Origin: Mesocentrotus franciscanus | Taxonomy: Eukaryota > Echinodermata > Echinoidea > Camarodonta > Strongylocentrotidae | Length of the DNA: 64,000 nucleotides | Reading direction: 5' to 3' | NCBI GenBank assembly: GCA_037976565.1 | Contig: CP137666.1 | Span: forward strand, 58,972,125-59,036,124 | Shown: piece by piece, positions 23,447 to 33,889 of the stretch | Layout of the letters: every line of letters begins with the position of its first letter | How positions within the stretch are numbered: position 1 is the stretch's first letter | Position numbers and translations under genes: made by a program | The notes under the pieces: model-generated | What the model was told of the DNA's origin: nothing | The model's input: only the letters and a program-made list of their open reading frames with translations | Databases searched by the model: none

Positions 23447-26177
23447 AGTAATACAGTGTATAGGCAATGATAGTAATACTAGTAGTTTTACTGATGATGA
23501 TGATAATAGTAATAGGCAATGATAGTAATACTGCTAGTATTACTACTGATGATGATGATAATAATAGTAATAGGCAATGATAGTAATACTAGTAATTTTA
23601 CTACTGATGATGATAATAATAGTAATAGGCAATGATAGTAATACTGCTAGTATTACTACTGATGATGATGATAATAATAGTAATAGGCAATGATAGTAAT
23701 ACTAGTAGTTTTACTACTGATGATGATAATAATAGTAATAGGCAATGATAGTAATACTGCTAGTATTACTACTGATGATGATGATAATAGTAATAGGCAA
23801 TGATAGTAATACTAGTAGTTTTACTACTGATGATGATAATAATAGTAATAGGCAATGATAGTAATACTGCTAGTATTACTACTGATGATGATGATAATAG
23901 CGACAATAATGATCATGATGAGGAGGGTAATGCTATATAAATTAATGTAGCTCAGATACTATACAAATGTACTCCGTACGTATTTAGATACAAATGTGAC
24001 TTTTATGTGTTTTTTTTGGGGGCAAGTATAATAGTTTACACTGAAGTGAAATATATAACAAACAGATTACATTTATCATGATATATGATTAAAGATGTAA
24101 CTCACAAATACAAATGTTGTAAACAAAACATTTTGACAATTTAAAGATCTGTAATTTTCTCAGCCATATTTATATACTTACCTGTTACTGACTTGGCAAA
24201 TAATTTGAGGGGAAAAAAGTTATGATAATCACCAAAACTAATATATAAGAAATTTTAGAAATTATTGTGCACTGTATTTAAAAAAAAAACTGTTGCTTTG
24301 ATCCTGCCACACTGAATATACACCATACACCATTAATATGTTTGCTTAAAAGATGATCATTAAATCATTATAAATGAAGATTTGTATCCCATTGACTTTG
24401 ACTAATGGGTTCTCTAGTCTTCCCACAATTGTGCAACTAGCAACATGTTATTAAAGGTACAATAAAATTGTTTATTTCAGAGGTTTGTGGATTTAATTTG
24501 TAATGATTGTTTGGAAAAAAATGTCCAGTATTAAGCTGAGAGATTGTCATAAGAGAAATTTGAATGTCATCATTACGTTTTTTTTTACATGCATGCATTT
24601 TGATGGTAATTGTTTAAGTACATAGAGCATAATTCATTGAGAAAAATATCTACTTGATATTGCCAGCTCAAGCAATATTCCTCATAGCCTCAAAATTAAC
24701 ATTGTACCTTCAAAGTATCTAAAGCTACTTATTGATGAACTTATAGTGTGATTTCACTTAATTTTCTTTCTTGCATACAGGTAACAGCATTTGAACCCAA
24801 TGGCTATGGCTTATACAACACAGTAGGTAATGCATGGGAATGGGTAGCAGACTGGTGGACCACAGTACACAGTCCGGAATCTCAAAACAACCCTGTAAGT
24901 CAACTGGATAGCATCCAGCCAGGAGATATTCATTAGTGAATACACTTTATACCAATAAAAAAGGACATAACAATACAAAAGAAATGCAGATATATAATCA
25001 TATTTGAGAATCACTTTTTAGAGCAAAACTTGATGGCACAAATATAGCATTGTGAAATCACAAGGTGAAAACTGCTCTACAGAAATAAAATAATTTGTTG
25101 CTGTTGCAGGTATCGTGTCTTAGGGTTCATATGTTTGTACATGTATACTGATATTTTCTCCTCTTATTACAAAATGATTTATTTACTTTTCACTGTTGTT
25201 ACATTTGCAGGTAGGCCCTGATGAAGGTACAGACAAAGTCAAGAAAGGAGGATCATACATGTGCCACATTGTGAGTACCGGTAGTGATATATGATGTGCA
25301 TCGCAAGGATGAGGTTGTGATAGATTGATGCATGCTGATAGTAGAAGGAAAGTTAAATTTGTTGCATGGGTTGGGTCATGGCCATAGATCTTTTCTCCTT
25401 TTGATAAAGGAGAAGCAATAGAGAAAGAAATACTGGTATAGAATATTATCAAAATTAGGAGGGTGAGAGGTAGATAGAGTTGAAAGAAGAAAGATAGATA
25501 TATGAAGAGAAAGATGGAAAGAGAGAGAGAGAGAGAGAGAAAGACAGAAATATTAGCATGAAAATATGTGATTGTGCAGATGCATATCAATACTCCTGTT
25601 AATTAATAGGACATAAATTACCATAGCATCAATCATCCTGCTGGATGAGCATACATGTACCAGTAGAAATTGTTATTCTTGGCTGGTTGCTCTTCAAATG
25701 GGTTCATTTGTCTGTTTTAGTGTTTATTACAGGAAATCCTCTTTAAAAAAATAATTCCTGCATATTTTTTCATGAAGAAAAAAAAATTGTGACTGTTATA
25801 GTATGTTGGGTGCAAGGTGAATATTCTATACTTCTCCAAATTACTAAAGGATGTGCATTACTTCCATGTATGTAAGAATGCACATAGTGCTGGAGGATCA
25901 GTACAAAGCTGTCTTTTATAAATCATCTTCTCTTATGTGTTATTTGTCAAACTTCCACGAAAGACGAATACACAAATGTATTTTAATCTTTCAAATTTGT
26001 CAATAAAAATCATTATGTTTCTCTCTTTTGTCTCAGTCTTACTGCTACAGGTACCGTTGTGAAGCACGTAGTCAGAACAGTCCAGACAGCTCTGCTTGCA
26101 ATCTGGGCTTCAGGTGTGCTGCATCCAACCTCCCTGACGATATCCCCTGCAACAATTGCAACGACTCTTCACCTTGA
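18235..26177 (+). CDS. SUMF1: Sulfatase-modifying factor 1 (formylglycine-generating enzyme), 8 exons
   Basis: Exons: 18235-18777, 20339-20413, 20911-20993, 22611-22733, 23263-23377, 24781-24894, 25211-25270, 26037-26177. All have GT-AG borders and compatible phases, and they join to 417 codons plus TGA. FGE oxidises the active-site cysteine of sulfatases to formylglycine in the ER. Visible features: hydrophobic signal peptide (about 1-21), Cys64-Gly-Cys66 pair in the N-terminal extension, KYSREAN (99-105), N-glycosylation site NTT (174-176), [35 protein letters not shown], and the catalytic pair Cys369/Cys374 in MCHISYC, equivalent to human Cys336/Cys341. It is longer than the human protein (374 residues) because of an acidic, His-containing N-terminal stretch (about 22-98) and a short Cys-containing tail. 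One residue between the catalytic cysteines is Ile where human has Arg. The start is the only ATG preceding the signal peptide. Confidence 0.95.
19063..19237. mobile_element. Inverted-repeat MITE with CCCTAA core (copy B)
   Basis: Second copy of the 8123-8296 element in SUMF1 intron 1. Its left arm reads ACTCGGCCCAGC where copy A has lost one G. This makes the two arms match better here. Confidence 0.75.
19565..19630. repeat. Short foldback hairpin (copy B)
   Basis: Same 14 bp perfect stem (AGGGCTTGGTGATT and its complement) as at 8623-8688, in SUMF1 intron 1. Confidence 0.6.
21259..22012. mobile_element. Complete TTAA-flanked inverted-repeat element
   Basis: The left end TTAAAGAGCAAGTCCACTCC and the right end GGAGTGGACTTCGCCTTTAA are inverted repeats that extend about 45 bp inward (TAACTTACTTTTAATAGAAG against CTATTGAAAGCAAGTTA). 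TTAA lies at both borders, as expected for piggyBac-type insertion. The ~750 bp interior has no transposase frame, so it is non-autonomous. It lies in SUMF1 intron 3, across the end of the duplicated block (21728). Related copies start at 43604, 45761 and 63065. Confidence 0.75.
23000..23143. mobile_element. Decayed relative of the CAGTCAAACCTG MITE
   Basis: CAGTCAAATCTGTCTATTAA followed by AAGGGAACATAAA and a later GGTGACCACTATAGAC stretch resembles the elements at 31733 and 43628, but it is degenerate. It lies in SUMF1 intron 4. Confidence 0.4.
23410..23899. repeat. GAT microsatellite and ~60 bp minisatellite in SUMF1 intron 5
   Basis: A pure GAT run (about 23410-23446) leads into a minisatellite. 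Its units each contain TAGTAATAGGCAATGATAGT followed by either ACTAGTAGTTTTACT or ACTGCTAGTATTACT, with GAT triplets between. The two unit types alternate, so the true period is a dimer of about 120 bp. The array begins 32 bases after the exon 5 donor. Confidence 0.9.
25519..25544. repeat. GA microsatellite in SUMF1 intron 7
   Basis: A GAGAGA run of about 20 bases lies inside a longer purine-rich tract (about 25470-25560). Open frames on the opposite strand here are low-complexity artefacts. Confidence 0.7.
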
Positions 26178-26314
26178 TACTTCCTGCTCCAGTTCCATGT
26201 GTTGCAGCCATCACCTCCAAAGAAAGAACCTCTGCCTTTCTTCTCATTTTTAAAGGTCACCTGACATTTTCTCTGGTGACAATTGCTCCCTGTTTTATTT
26301 TTCAAAGTCATCCT

Positions 26315-26455
26315 TTAGGGTTAGGTTTGAAATTTGGGTTTTGGGTAAGGTTTAGGTTCAGGGTTGATTTTATGGTTAGATAAAGTGTATGGTCAGGGTT
26401 GATATTAAGAATTCAGTTTGTGTAGGTCTGTTGGACATAGGACACAGGTAGCAAT
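26315..26455 (+). repeat. Degenerate TTAGGG-like dispersed repeat, copy 1
   Basis: TTAGGGTTAGGTTTGAAATT continues as GGGTAAGGTTTAGGTTCAGG and then AGGGTTGATATTAAGAATTC..GTGTAGG. The same order of motifs recurs at 27588, so this is a dispersed repeat and not a simple telomere seed. Confidence 0.5.
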
Positions 26456-27587
26456 TTTTGGTTGGCGCACATGTCCTAGAATGGCTGTATGGGCTAGCTG
26501 TATGTAAAGATTAAGGTCTGTATTCTTGAAATCTGCCAAAGTTAAACTAACTGATCTTAGTCCACTGATTCATGCAAGACAAAGTGTCAACCTCTCCATT
26601 CCATCTGTTTATAGTGTATTTTACAAGTAAATTATTCAACAAAATTATTTAACTCATGGAAGTGAAAATAAATTTCATGGCGACATGAGTTTGTAAAAGC
26701 ATTTAGTGACAGAATGAGGGTAACATAAACAGAATGATAAGGTTGGCACTAAGCACTCCGTATATCTATGGACTTGCTTGACATGGATAAGACCGTTTCT
26801 TTTTTTCTTCAATTTTTTAAATAAAATTATTGGTTAGTCTCGAGACAATAAATGAACGAATGACCTCTACTAACATCGTTTATTACTTTTGATATGTGAT
26901 ATTTGGTCCTAACAAAATTTAGTTCAATGTTTTCTAATCCATTTAATAAAATATGTATTTACCTACTTAAACTGAAATATATTCAAACACGATCCCCCAA
27001 CCTGAAAAAAATAATAGTATTCTATCCTCGATAAAAGTACTGGTAGTATTACATGTAGAAGTAATTTCTTGTACATAACATGTACTGCAATTACTCAAAG
27101 GACGACATATGGAGAGTTTGCAGGCCAGTCAATGTTGATAAACATTGCTTTTTTACATGCCACGTAGATACTGAATGTAATCAATATTTGTCTAGTAGAC
27201 TGTTTGCCTTCAGAGAAATCTCTACATGTATGATGTACAAGTGTATATTTTGTATGCTGGATTGCCATAGTGGCCTTAAATCAACAGCAATATAAAAATT
27301 CATGTAGGCCACGACCAGATATGTATTATAGTGCACGAGCAATTCATATTTGATCTCGGACACAAAGTAAAATGGTTTGTGCAAGAGATAGATGGGCAAA
27401 GATGATTTTAGCATTGGGGGTACTTGATATAACAATAATTTATTGATTGAAAATCAGAGTAAAATATTCATAGTTTATACAGGTTGAATATTTTTTTTCT
27501 TCACACATTATTTATTTGTACATTAGGTTATCAAAAATTTGCTACTGTAACAATTCTTCTAGGATTTATTTTGTCAAAAGTGTAGTA

Positions 27588-27690
27588 AGGGTTAGCGATG
27601 CAATTAGGTTTTTGGGTGAAGTTTAGGGCTAGGGTTGAAGTTAGGAATTAAGTCAGTGTAGGAATTGAACCCAGATCAATTGCTACATTA
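27588..27690 (+). repeat. Degenerate TTAGGG-like dispersed repeat, copy 2
   Basis: AGGGTTAGCGATGCAATTAG, then GGGTGAAGTTTAGGGCTAGG, then GTTGAAGTTAGGAATTAAGT and GTGTAGGAATTGAACC align with the block at 26315. Confidence 0.5.
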
Positions 27691-29969
27691 CCGGTATACA
27701 CACACTACATGTACAATGTTTAACTCTTTAAAATCATGTAACATTAATCATCACCCTTTTTTCATGTAAAATCCTCAGTGCTGAAGGCAGTGTTTGCAGA
27801 TCAAATTATATATTGCACAATGTGTTTTTGGACAAAGAAAAGCTTGTCCGTGTTCTTGGAATTTATGATGGATTTAAAGCATTGTGAAGTTAGGAAGGAT
27901 AAGTATGTTTGTCATGTTTAGTTTAACAATGGCAAAGATGGCACTGATTGAAACTTGTCCCAGAGACTTTATTTTGATACATGTTTTTATTCTTCTTTTC
28001 ACTATAAGGGTTTGAATATCACAATTAACGGTTCAAGTTCTCCCTCCATAAATTATTTCCACAAGATTGTTACAGTTTTATTGATTTTCCTATATTTGAC
28101 CAATTCAGGAACTTGATTGATTGCATCCTGGGGTTTGTCTTATTTACATGTATGTAATTGATCAAGGGATTTCTGTTTGACAATTATTTTAGTGGTCAAA
28201 TGTCTCTATTAGATTTTCACATGTGCAATGGATGTTTAACCTTTTATTAGAAAACTTTATACATGTACAGTATTTCCAGTATGTAGGTTATACATTGTAC
28301 TATTATTGCAGTTAAGATTGTGTGGGTCATTGTAAAGAAACTAACAAAACATGATTCCACATGTACTTTAAAATGTATGGGAAACAACAGAATGACCTAA
28401 CATTAAGAAATTACAGTTTACCAGGGGTAAATGTTGACTAAAATTTTGTTGTTTCTATTCTATTTTTTATATACTACATGTTGTAATAGACTTCATATTT
28501 ACAGCAAATTTGTACCGGAGAATCGCATGTAGTTTTATTTAAAATTATACATGAACTTAATCATTATTTGTTGAGTATGTTGTTATAAAATATAAATTGT
28601 CTATTTTGATCAAGGTGCTTGGTGTCTATTACTATCTAACACAATATAATTGTAATGTGGTCAGTGTCAGTACTTCTGTAATTCACTCTTGCAATAAACT
28701 TTTGGAAATATTTTATGAAAGTATTTTGTGCAGCTTTTTCTTGTACATACATGTATACATATACATGAATGTAATTTCAAATTGATACAGTATATTTTCA
28801 ATTGACACACTCCCTTCCGTATTTCAGTCTTTTTTTGCCTTGTCAGCTATTAAATCACAAATCTTCAAATTATCTAGAAGTCACCCTTTGTTTAATTGTT
28901 TATTGGAAAATTTCCCAACGGTTTTTATAACACTACAGGCTATTGGGAAAAATGATTATGGTAAAACCGGTCACTCAAAGATTTTTACTTTTTTGAGGCA
29001 CTTCATGATCATTTTGAAGTGCAATTTTTTTAGGGCTTCATTATTACACCATATTACAGATGCTGATAACACGTAGGGCCATGCATCTCAGATTTGGCAT
29101 TGTTAAACGATGCCTTTAATCAAAATAAGTCTCATCTCTCTTCCCAGAACCGATCTTGGGTTCTGGAAAGAGGGAAGAAGCATTCATACATCTACACAGT
29201 ACTAGTAGTAAATTTGTTAGAAAACAACAGAAAAGAACATCAGAACACGGATTGCATGTACATGTAGGCCTCTTCATAAATTGTGAAATGTACAATGTGT
29301 GTTAATGTTAAATAAATGTATTTTTTGGGTAAAAATACTCTAGGGCAAGAAATCCAAGTACATGAAGGTTACATTATTACGTTTTATGTTTAATTGAACA
29401 ACAACATTAAATTCTAAATTGAAGGTAATGAAATTCTGACCAAAATGCAGACTTTGGGAACTCCATACAAACATAAAAGCAGAATTTTTACATCTCCCAT
29501 AATAATTAATTCATCTAATAGGTTTGTTTATCAACCCCATGTTTTATGCTTGAATGCCTGGGGTGGTATTTTGAAAACAATAATATCTGTTATGATAGTA
29601 AAATGATGTAAAATTGTCATAGCAAATCAAAATAAGGACAAGTCCTTGGTTAATGTCCGCGCAAAGGTGAAAGCTGGCTGCATTTCCGTAAACTTGGTTA
29701 AAAGAGACATGGTACAAGTTAGTTCTGCACAAATTGAGTTTGTTATGAACTAATTACAACTAACATTGTTTTTCTGAACATAAAAGATAACATCATTTTC
29801 AAAATATGGCCCCTGGATATTAACATTTTTGAGGACCTGAAAACCACTGCAGTGAAAGATGACATAAACACTAAACAGCCATTTTGATGGAGTATTGTCT
29901 TTTTAGAAAAGGCGGCCGAAGATGCGAGGATCTACCTTTCCTCGTATCACGATGATGATGATGATGAAG

Positions 29970-30246
29970 CAGTGGCGGATCCAGGGGGGGGCCCCCTCCC
30001 TAGGAAAAAAACAGGTAAAAACACCCTTTTTGAAAAAGAAGAAGATGGGCCCCTCCTGGCGCCCAAGGTGGTATGGAAAAAGAATTACCCTTCCCAGAGG
30101 GAAATTTTTTTTTCGGGTGCCTAATTTTTTTGCTCACTACCTACCCCCCACTGAGCGAAAAATGGACCGGCACGATTTTCAAATTTTCGCACGAAGTGGG
30201 CCCCTTTTTAGGCCCCCTCCCTTGCCGCTGGCTGGATCCGCCCCTG
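29970..30246. mobile_element. hAT-like MITE with an 8 bp target-site duplication
   Basis: The element starts CAGTGGCGGATCCAGG at 29970 and ends CTGGATCCGCCCCTG at 30246, an imperfect inverted repeat of CAG-start type. The flanks carry an exact 8 bp direct duplication, TGATGAAG (29962-29969 and 30247-30254). This is the hAT signature. At ~277 bp and without a transposase it is non-autonomous. It lies between SUMF1 and SETMAR. The open frame running through it is spurious. Confidence 0.8.
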
Positions 30247-30411
30247 TGATGAAGATGAAGAGACTGATGTAACAAATAATAAAAACACTTCCACTTAGTC
30301 CACTATGTCATGGTCATGGTTAAATTCCAAACAAATCTATCAGTTGATAGAGTTTTCAACCTGTCTATGGGTGTTTCTCAAGTTAAAATAAAGTGATGAA
30401 ACATACCCTGA

Positions 30412-32339
30412 TCACGTTGAATAGATGGACATATCACTTGGGAGATATTTCTGGCAAGATAGACTTTCACACATGCAGAGCTTTCTAGCTTGATTTTTAC
30501 AAAGATCGTTTGCCCCTCCTTTCTTTGAATCATCATTGGGACTATCCACATTCCCACAATACTCGTAGCTCAATTCTTCACCAGGCCTGATGCCTCTCCT
30601 TGCAAACATGGCCACTCTAGGAACTTCATTATGGACTCGGACAGCAACCAAGAATAAATTTGGTTCACAGGAATGATTGATAAACCTTGCTATGCTACCT
30701 TTCAGCCGTGCATCAATAAAAGTTTCCATCGCGCTACGTCCCCCAAAGTTTTCCTTGAGAACAAATATGTAGTTCATGTCGTCCTTTCTCATACTTTGCA
30801 TTCTTTTCTTTGCTTCCCCTTTTGTCAATACCTCTCCAGCATACTCGCACATAAAGGCATTTTCCTCTATCGGCTCCAAGACCCTCAGTCCCCAACCCTT
30901 GTGACAAGTTCTAAAGACCTCCATCTTGTGATGGATGCCATGCTGGACTAAGCGATTCACACATTCTTCACCGCACTTGCAAGACGCATTGCATTCAAAT
31001 ATAGGTTTCGAGGTGGCTGCTAAGGGATCACACGTACATGTAGCTTGACCAGGGGGTCTCTTCTCAATTTGAAGCAGTTTCCCGGAAGATGTGTAGTTTG
31101 GTCCAAATCGCACAAGGCAAAGACACGATGGTCCACAGGATGAAACTTTACAGGAGCATCCACAGTACTGTACTTCTTGGGGATCTGTTCCTACCAGTCC
31201 AGGACCAAGAACATTTGATTGAGTATACTGGAAAAGAAAACAAATACATGTATATATGCATGAGTTAAATCTTCAGTAAATATCATTAATTAACATGATT
31301 TACTTAAACCTTAAGGCTTTAGCAACTAAACCGCCCGAAACCGCCCCTCCTTTTACTCACTGAACTGCTCGAAACCGCCTGTCCGTTTTCAACACGCTGT
31401 ACATGTAGTATCCGTTCTATGCCGGGGTCTACCGTGTTAATGTTATACGTGCGTAATCCTTACAATGTCTACAGTAGGATTCTGCATAGAAAAATAGCGC
31501 ATGTTTCATATTGTTCAGAACAATGTCACAATGAGAACAATGTCAAAATGAGAGCAATAAAAAAGAATATTGTAAAATCTTCCAGTGAGTAATACTATAG
31601 ACCATTTTTACAAAATCTCTAGTTGCTAATTAATGGGTTAATGTTGATCTAGTTTGTTTTTGTAAATTTCAATCACTTTTAAATAGAGTCCAGATAAGAT
31701 TTGGATCACAATTAACCATATTAATAATAATACAGTCAAACCTGCTTTAGTGACCACCTGTCTACAAAGACCACCTGTCTACAAGGACCACATTTTTTGT
31801 TTCCCTTGAAAATGGTTTCTCATTGAGACATGTACTAAAGGAACCTGTCTACAAAGACCACCTGTCTACAAAGACCACTTTTTGTGTTTCTCTTGGGTGG
31901 TCGCTATAGACAGGTTTGACTGTAATAATATTCAGCTTTTATATATCACTTAATACATCTCGGACGTCTCTAAGCGCTTTCTACAGATATACTATTACCC
32001 GGGTCATTGCTTGAACTTCAAAGTATAGTCTACACAAATTATATAACATTTAAAAAAAAGGGAATCCTCACAGTAATCTTGACAACTTTGTCTGAGCATC
32101 TCACACTGCACTGTGCCACACTATCACACAGTCCACACATTCATCTTATCAGGTTCATTCAAAATAAGTTAGACTCTAGCTAGTAATACTAATAGTACCT
32201 CAAAATCTGATATAAATTGCTGATCACACTCAGCACACTCAGCATGCTCAGCAAAGACAGGAACATTCTCCATGCCGCAGCAAATGTCCAGTTTCCCTGA
32301 GGGTGTGTCTTCTCTACTGGAGGATGGGCGTGGATTCAT
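30412..32339 (-). CDS. SETMAR: SETMAR-type histone-lysine N-methyltransferase (SET part only)
   Basis: Two exons on the minus strand: 32339-32199 (47 codons) and 31227-30412, joined in phase 0 by a GT-AG intron, giving 318 residues. The N-terminus has GKLDICCGMENVPV, like the LDVACGQENLPV of human SETMAR. Next comes a cysteine-rich pre-SET zinc cluster (CGCSCKVSSCGPSCLC, CTC, CNASCKCGEEC). The SET domain has GWGLR, CEYAGEVL, INHSCEPNL and ELSYEYC, and a post-SET CMCESLSC follows. Human SETMAR methylates H3K36 by report; that activity here is inferred. No mariner transposase follows: the stop comes right after the post-SET segment (KYLPSDMSIYST). This is the state expected before the primate SET-mariner fusion. 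The ATG at 32339 has A at -3. The gene is convergent with SUMF1 and divergent from dystroglycan. Confidence 0.9.
31733..31922. mobile_element. CAGTCAAACCTG MITE inserted in a SINE tail
   Basis: Ends CAGTCAAACCTG and CAGGTTTGACTG are perfect inverted repeats flanked by TA on both sides, consistent with Tc1/mariner-type insertion. The interior repeats GACCACCTGTCTACAAAGAC several times. It lies in SETMAR intron 1 and interrupts an AAT-repeat tail. A related copy is at 43628-43779. Confidence 0.75.
31923..32030 (-). mobile_element. SINE 3' fragment, reverse orientation
   Basis: AATAAT triplets and then TCTCTAAGCGCTTTCTAC resemble the 3' part of the SINE family (AATATTATTATT tail preceded by GCGC..TATA) seen at 34418. 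A similar fragment is at about 61920-61990. It is short, so the assignment is tentative. Confidence 0.45.
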
Positions 32340-33889
32340 CTTGAAATGACTAGTAATGCACTGCACATACAACTTACAATGCAATATTAATCTTCGACTC
32401 GACTAGACTCTCAAGACTCAACGTGAAACGGATTGTAAACACGGCCACGGGTATTGCACAATCTTCCTCTCCGTTACCCTATTCGCACTGTGTTTTCGCG
32501 GCGTATAATAATACGTGCACTGTGTGATGTATTGTGGGATAGTTTCGGCCACACATCCATATTGCATGAGGTAAAATAAAGCGTCCGTTGGCAACTAATA
32601 AAGGTACCACTAATAAATGGGGATTGGAATGTGAATGGCTTCATTTTGTACGTGTTCACGATCAGGCCGTTATTGGCGTTAAGTACGTATACATTTCGTT
32701 CATAATTTATAAAAATTTGTAATATTTATGTAGCAGTTTGAATAAGATTGTGGTGGTGGTGCGACTGTGTTCTAATCTTTAGTAAAATGATAATAACGTA
32801 ATTTGTAAAATACTTAACTTAACAGAGTCTAGGCCTACATGGTCCCATATGCATGTTTTTGTGTGGTACGGTAGATTCTAAAACCCAGCCCCCAGGACTT
32901 CCTGATGATGTTATCCTGTTGCCACTACATGTACTGTTGCCTTTATGTTGGAATGTAATCTTCTCCTCTTTCCTTTTCTCCTCTTTCCTTTTCTCCTCTT
33001 TCCTTTTCTCCTTCAGTTTTTCTCTTAGTCTTGGTTCTTCTTCTCTTTCTTCGTCTTCCCTTTCTTCATCTTCTCTTTCTTCTTTTTCTTCCTTTTCTTG
33101 ACTTCTCACTCTCTCTCACTCTCTAACACTAAATTGTAAACAGTCTAGATTCTAAGTTTAACTTAAAGTTTTCAACTTTTAAACTTAAACTTGGAAAGTC
33201 TTTTTATTTTCTATATGATTTTCTTTCTTCTTTCTCTTTCGTTCTCTTCTTATCTCTTTTCATTCTTCATATAGTCTAGGTCTATCTTCTGTTTCTTTTT
33301 CTCTTTCCTTTCTCATCTCTCTCCATTTTTCGTGTTATTTCTAATCATCATATTTCTTTCTTCTCTCTTCTTTTCTTACCGCTCTTCTCTTTCTTTCTTT
33401 TTCTTATTTGTTCTTCTGTTTCTTTCAAGTCTTCTCTTTATGTCTCTTTTCATTCCTTGTTATTGTTATTATTATTTTCATTTTTATTTTTCTTTCATTT
33501 GTCTTATTATTGTTATTCTTCTCCCTTTCCTTTATCTACTTAATTTTGTTTATTGACATCTTCTAAGTTATCTTCATCCTTTTTTTTTTAAATTCTTGTA
33601 TGTGTTTTTCTTCTCATCTTCCCTATTTTTTCCCTGTTTCTTTATCCTGTGCTTTTGAAGTTCTTATTTTCATTTCTTCTCATTCCTATTTCTGTTGAGG
33701 TGAGAGTTTCTTTTTAATCTACATTTGTGAATTTAATGTTTTATTTTTTATTTTTTGACACAGACTCTGTTGGAGGTACTCCAGAAAACATACCATGGGA
33801 AGGAGATAAATACCACAGAATGTTTTGAAGGGTAGTAAAGCACACACATCCATAAATTGGTGACCATTCCATCATTGCCTGATGAAACT
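32340..33889. promoter_or_regulatory. Divergent promoter region between SETMAR and dystroglycan
   Basis: The two start codons lie 1.55 kb apart on opposite strands, so both promoters, and possibly a non-coding dystroglycan first exon, should be here. A CACAG at 33761-33765 could be the acceptor for the dystroglycan start-codon exon. No clear TATA box was identified. Much of the right half is a long pyrimidine tract. Confidence 0.4.
32957..33710. repeat. Long TTTTCTCCTC-type pyrimidine tract
   Basis: Bases on the plus strand are overwhelmingly C and T, with TTTCCTTTTCTCCTC tandem units at 32960-33010. The Ser/Phe-rich and Glu/Arg-rich open frames on the two strands are translations of this tract, not genes. 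Confidence 0.85.

Larger units (their letters stand above)
26178..29960 (+). other. SUMF1 3' UTR and SUMF1-SETMAR intergenic region
   Basis: No further gene is seen. AATAAA strings follow the stop at about 26667, 26820, 26847 and 28693, so the poly(A) site cannot be chosen from sequence alone. Two TTAGGG-like degenerate blocks lie at about 26315-26455 and 27588-27690. The rest is AT-rich. Small open frames (27080, 28597, 28840) show no domain. Confidence 0.5.

Noticed and set aside
23410..23899. CRISPR-like array
   Set aside because: The regularly repeated units have no unique spacers and form a simple minisatellite inside an animal intron.
29922..30272. 116-residue plus-strand frame
   Set aside because: It spans a hAT-like MITE with homopolymer runs and shows no conserved domain.
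32340..32384. Upstream start for the SETMAR-type gene at 32384
   Set aside because: The codon is TTG on the minus strand. The first in-frame ATG is at 32339 and leads directly into the conserved N-terminus.
32819..33109. Glu/Arg-rich and Ser/Phe-rich frames near 33 kb
   Set aside because: They are translations of a pyrimidine simple-sequence tract.
33857..33889. Upstream start for dystroglycan at 33857
   Set aside because: The codon is TTG, not ATG. The first in-frame ATG, with a good context and directly before the signal peptide, is 33890.
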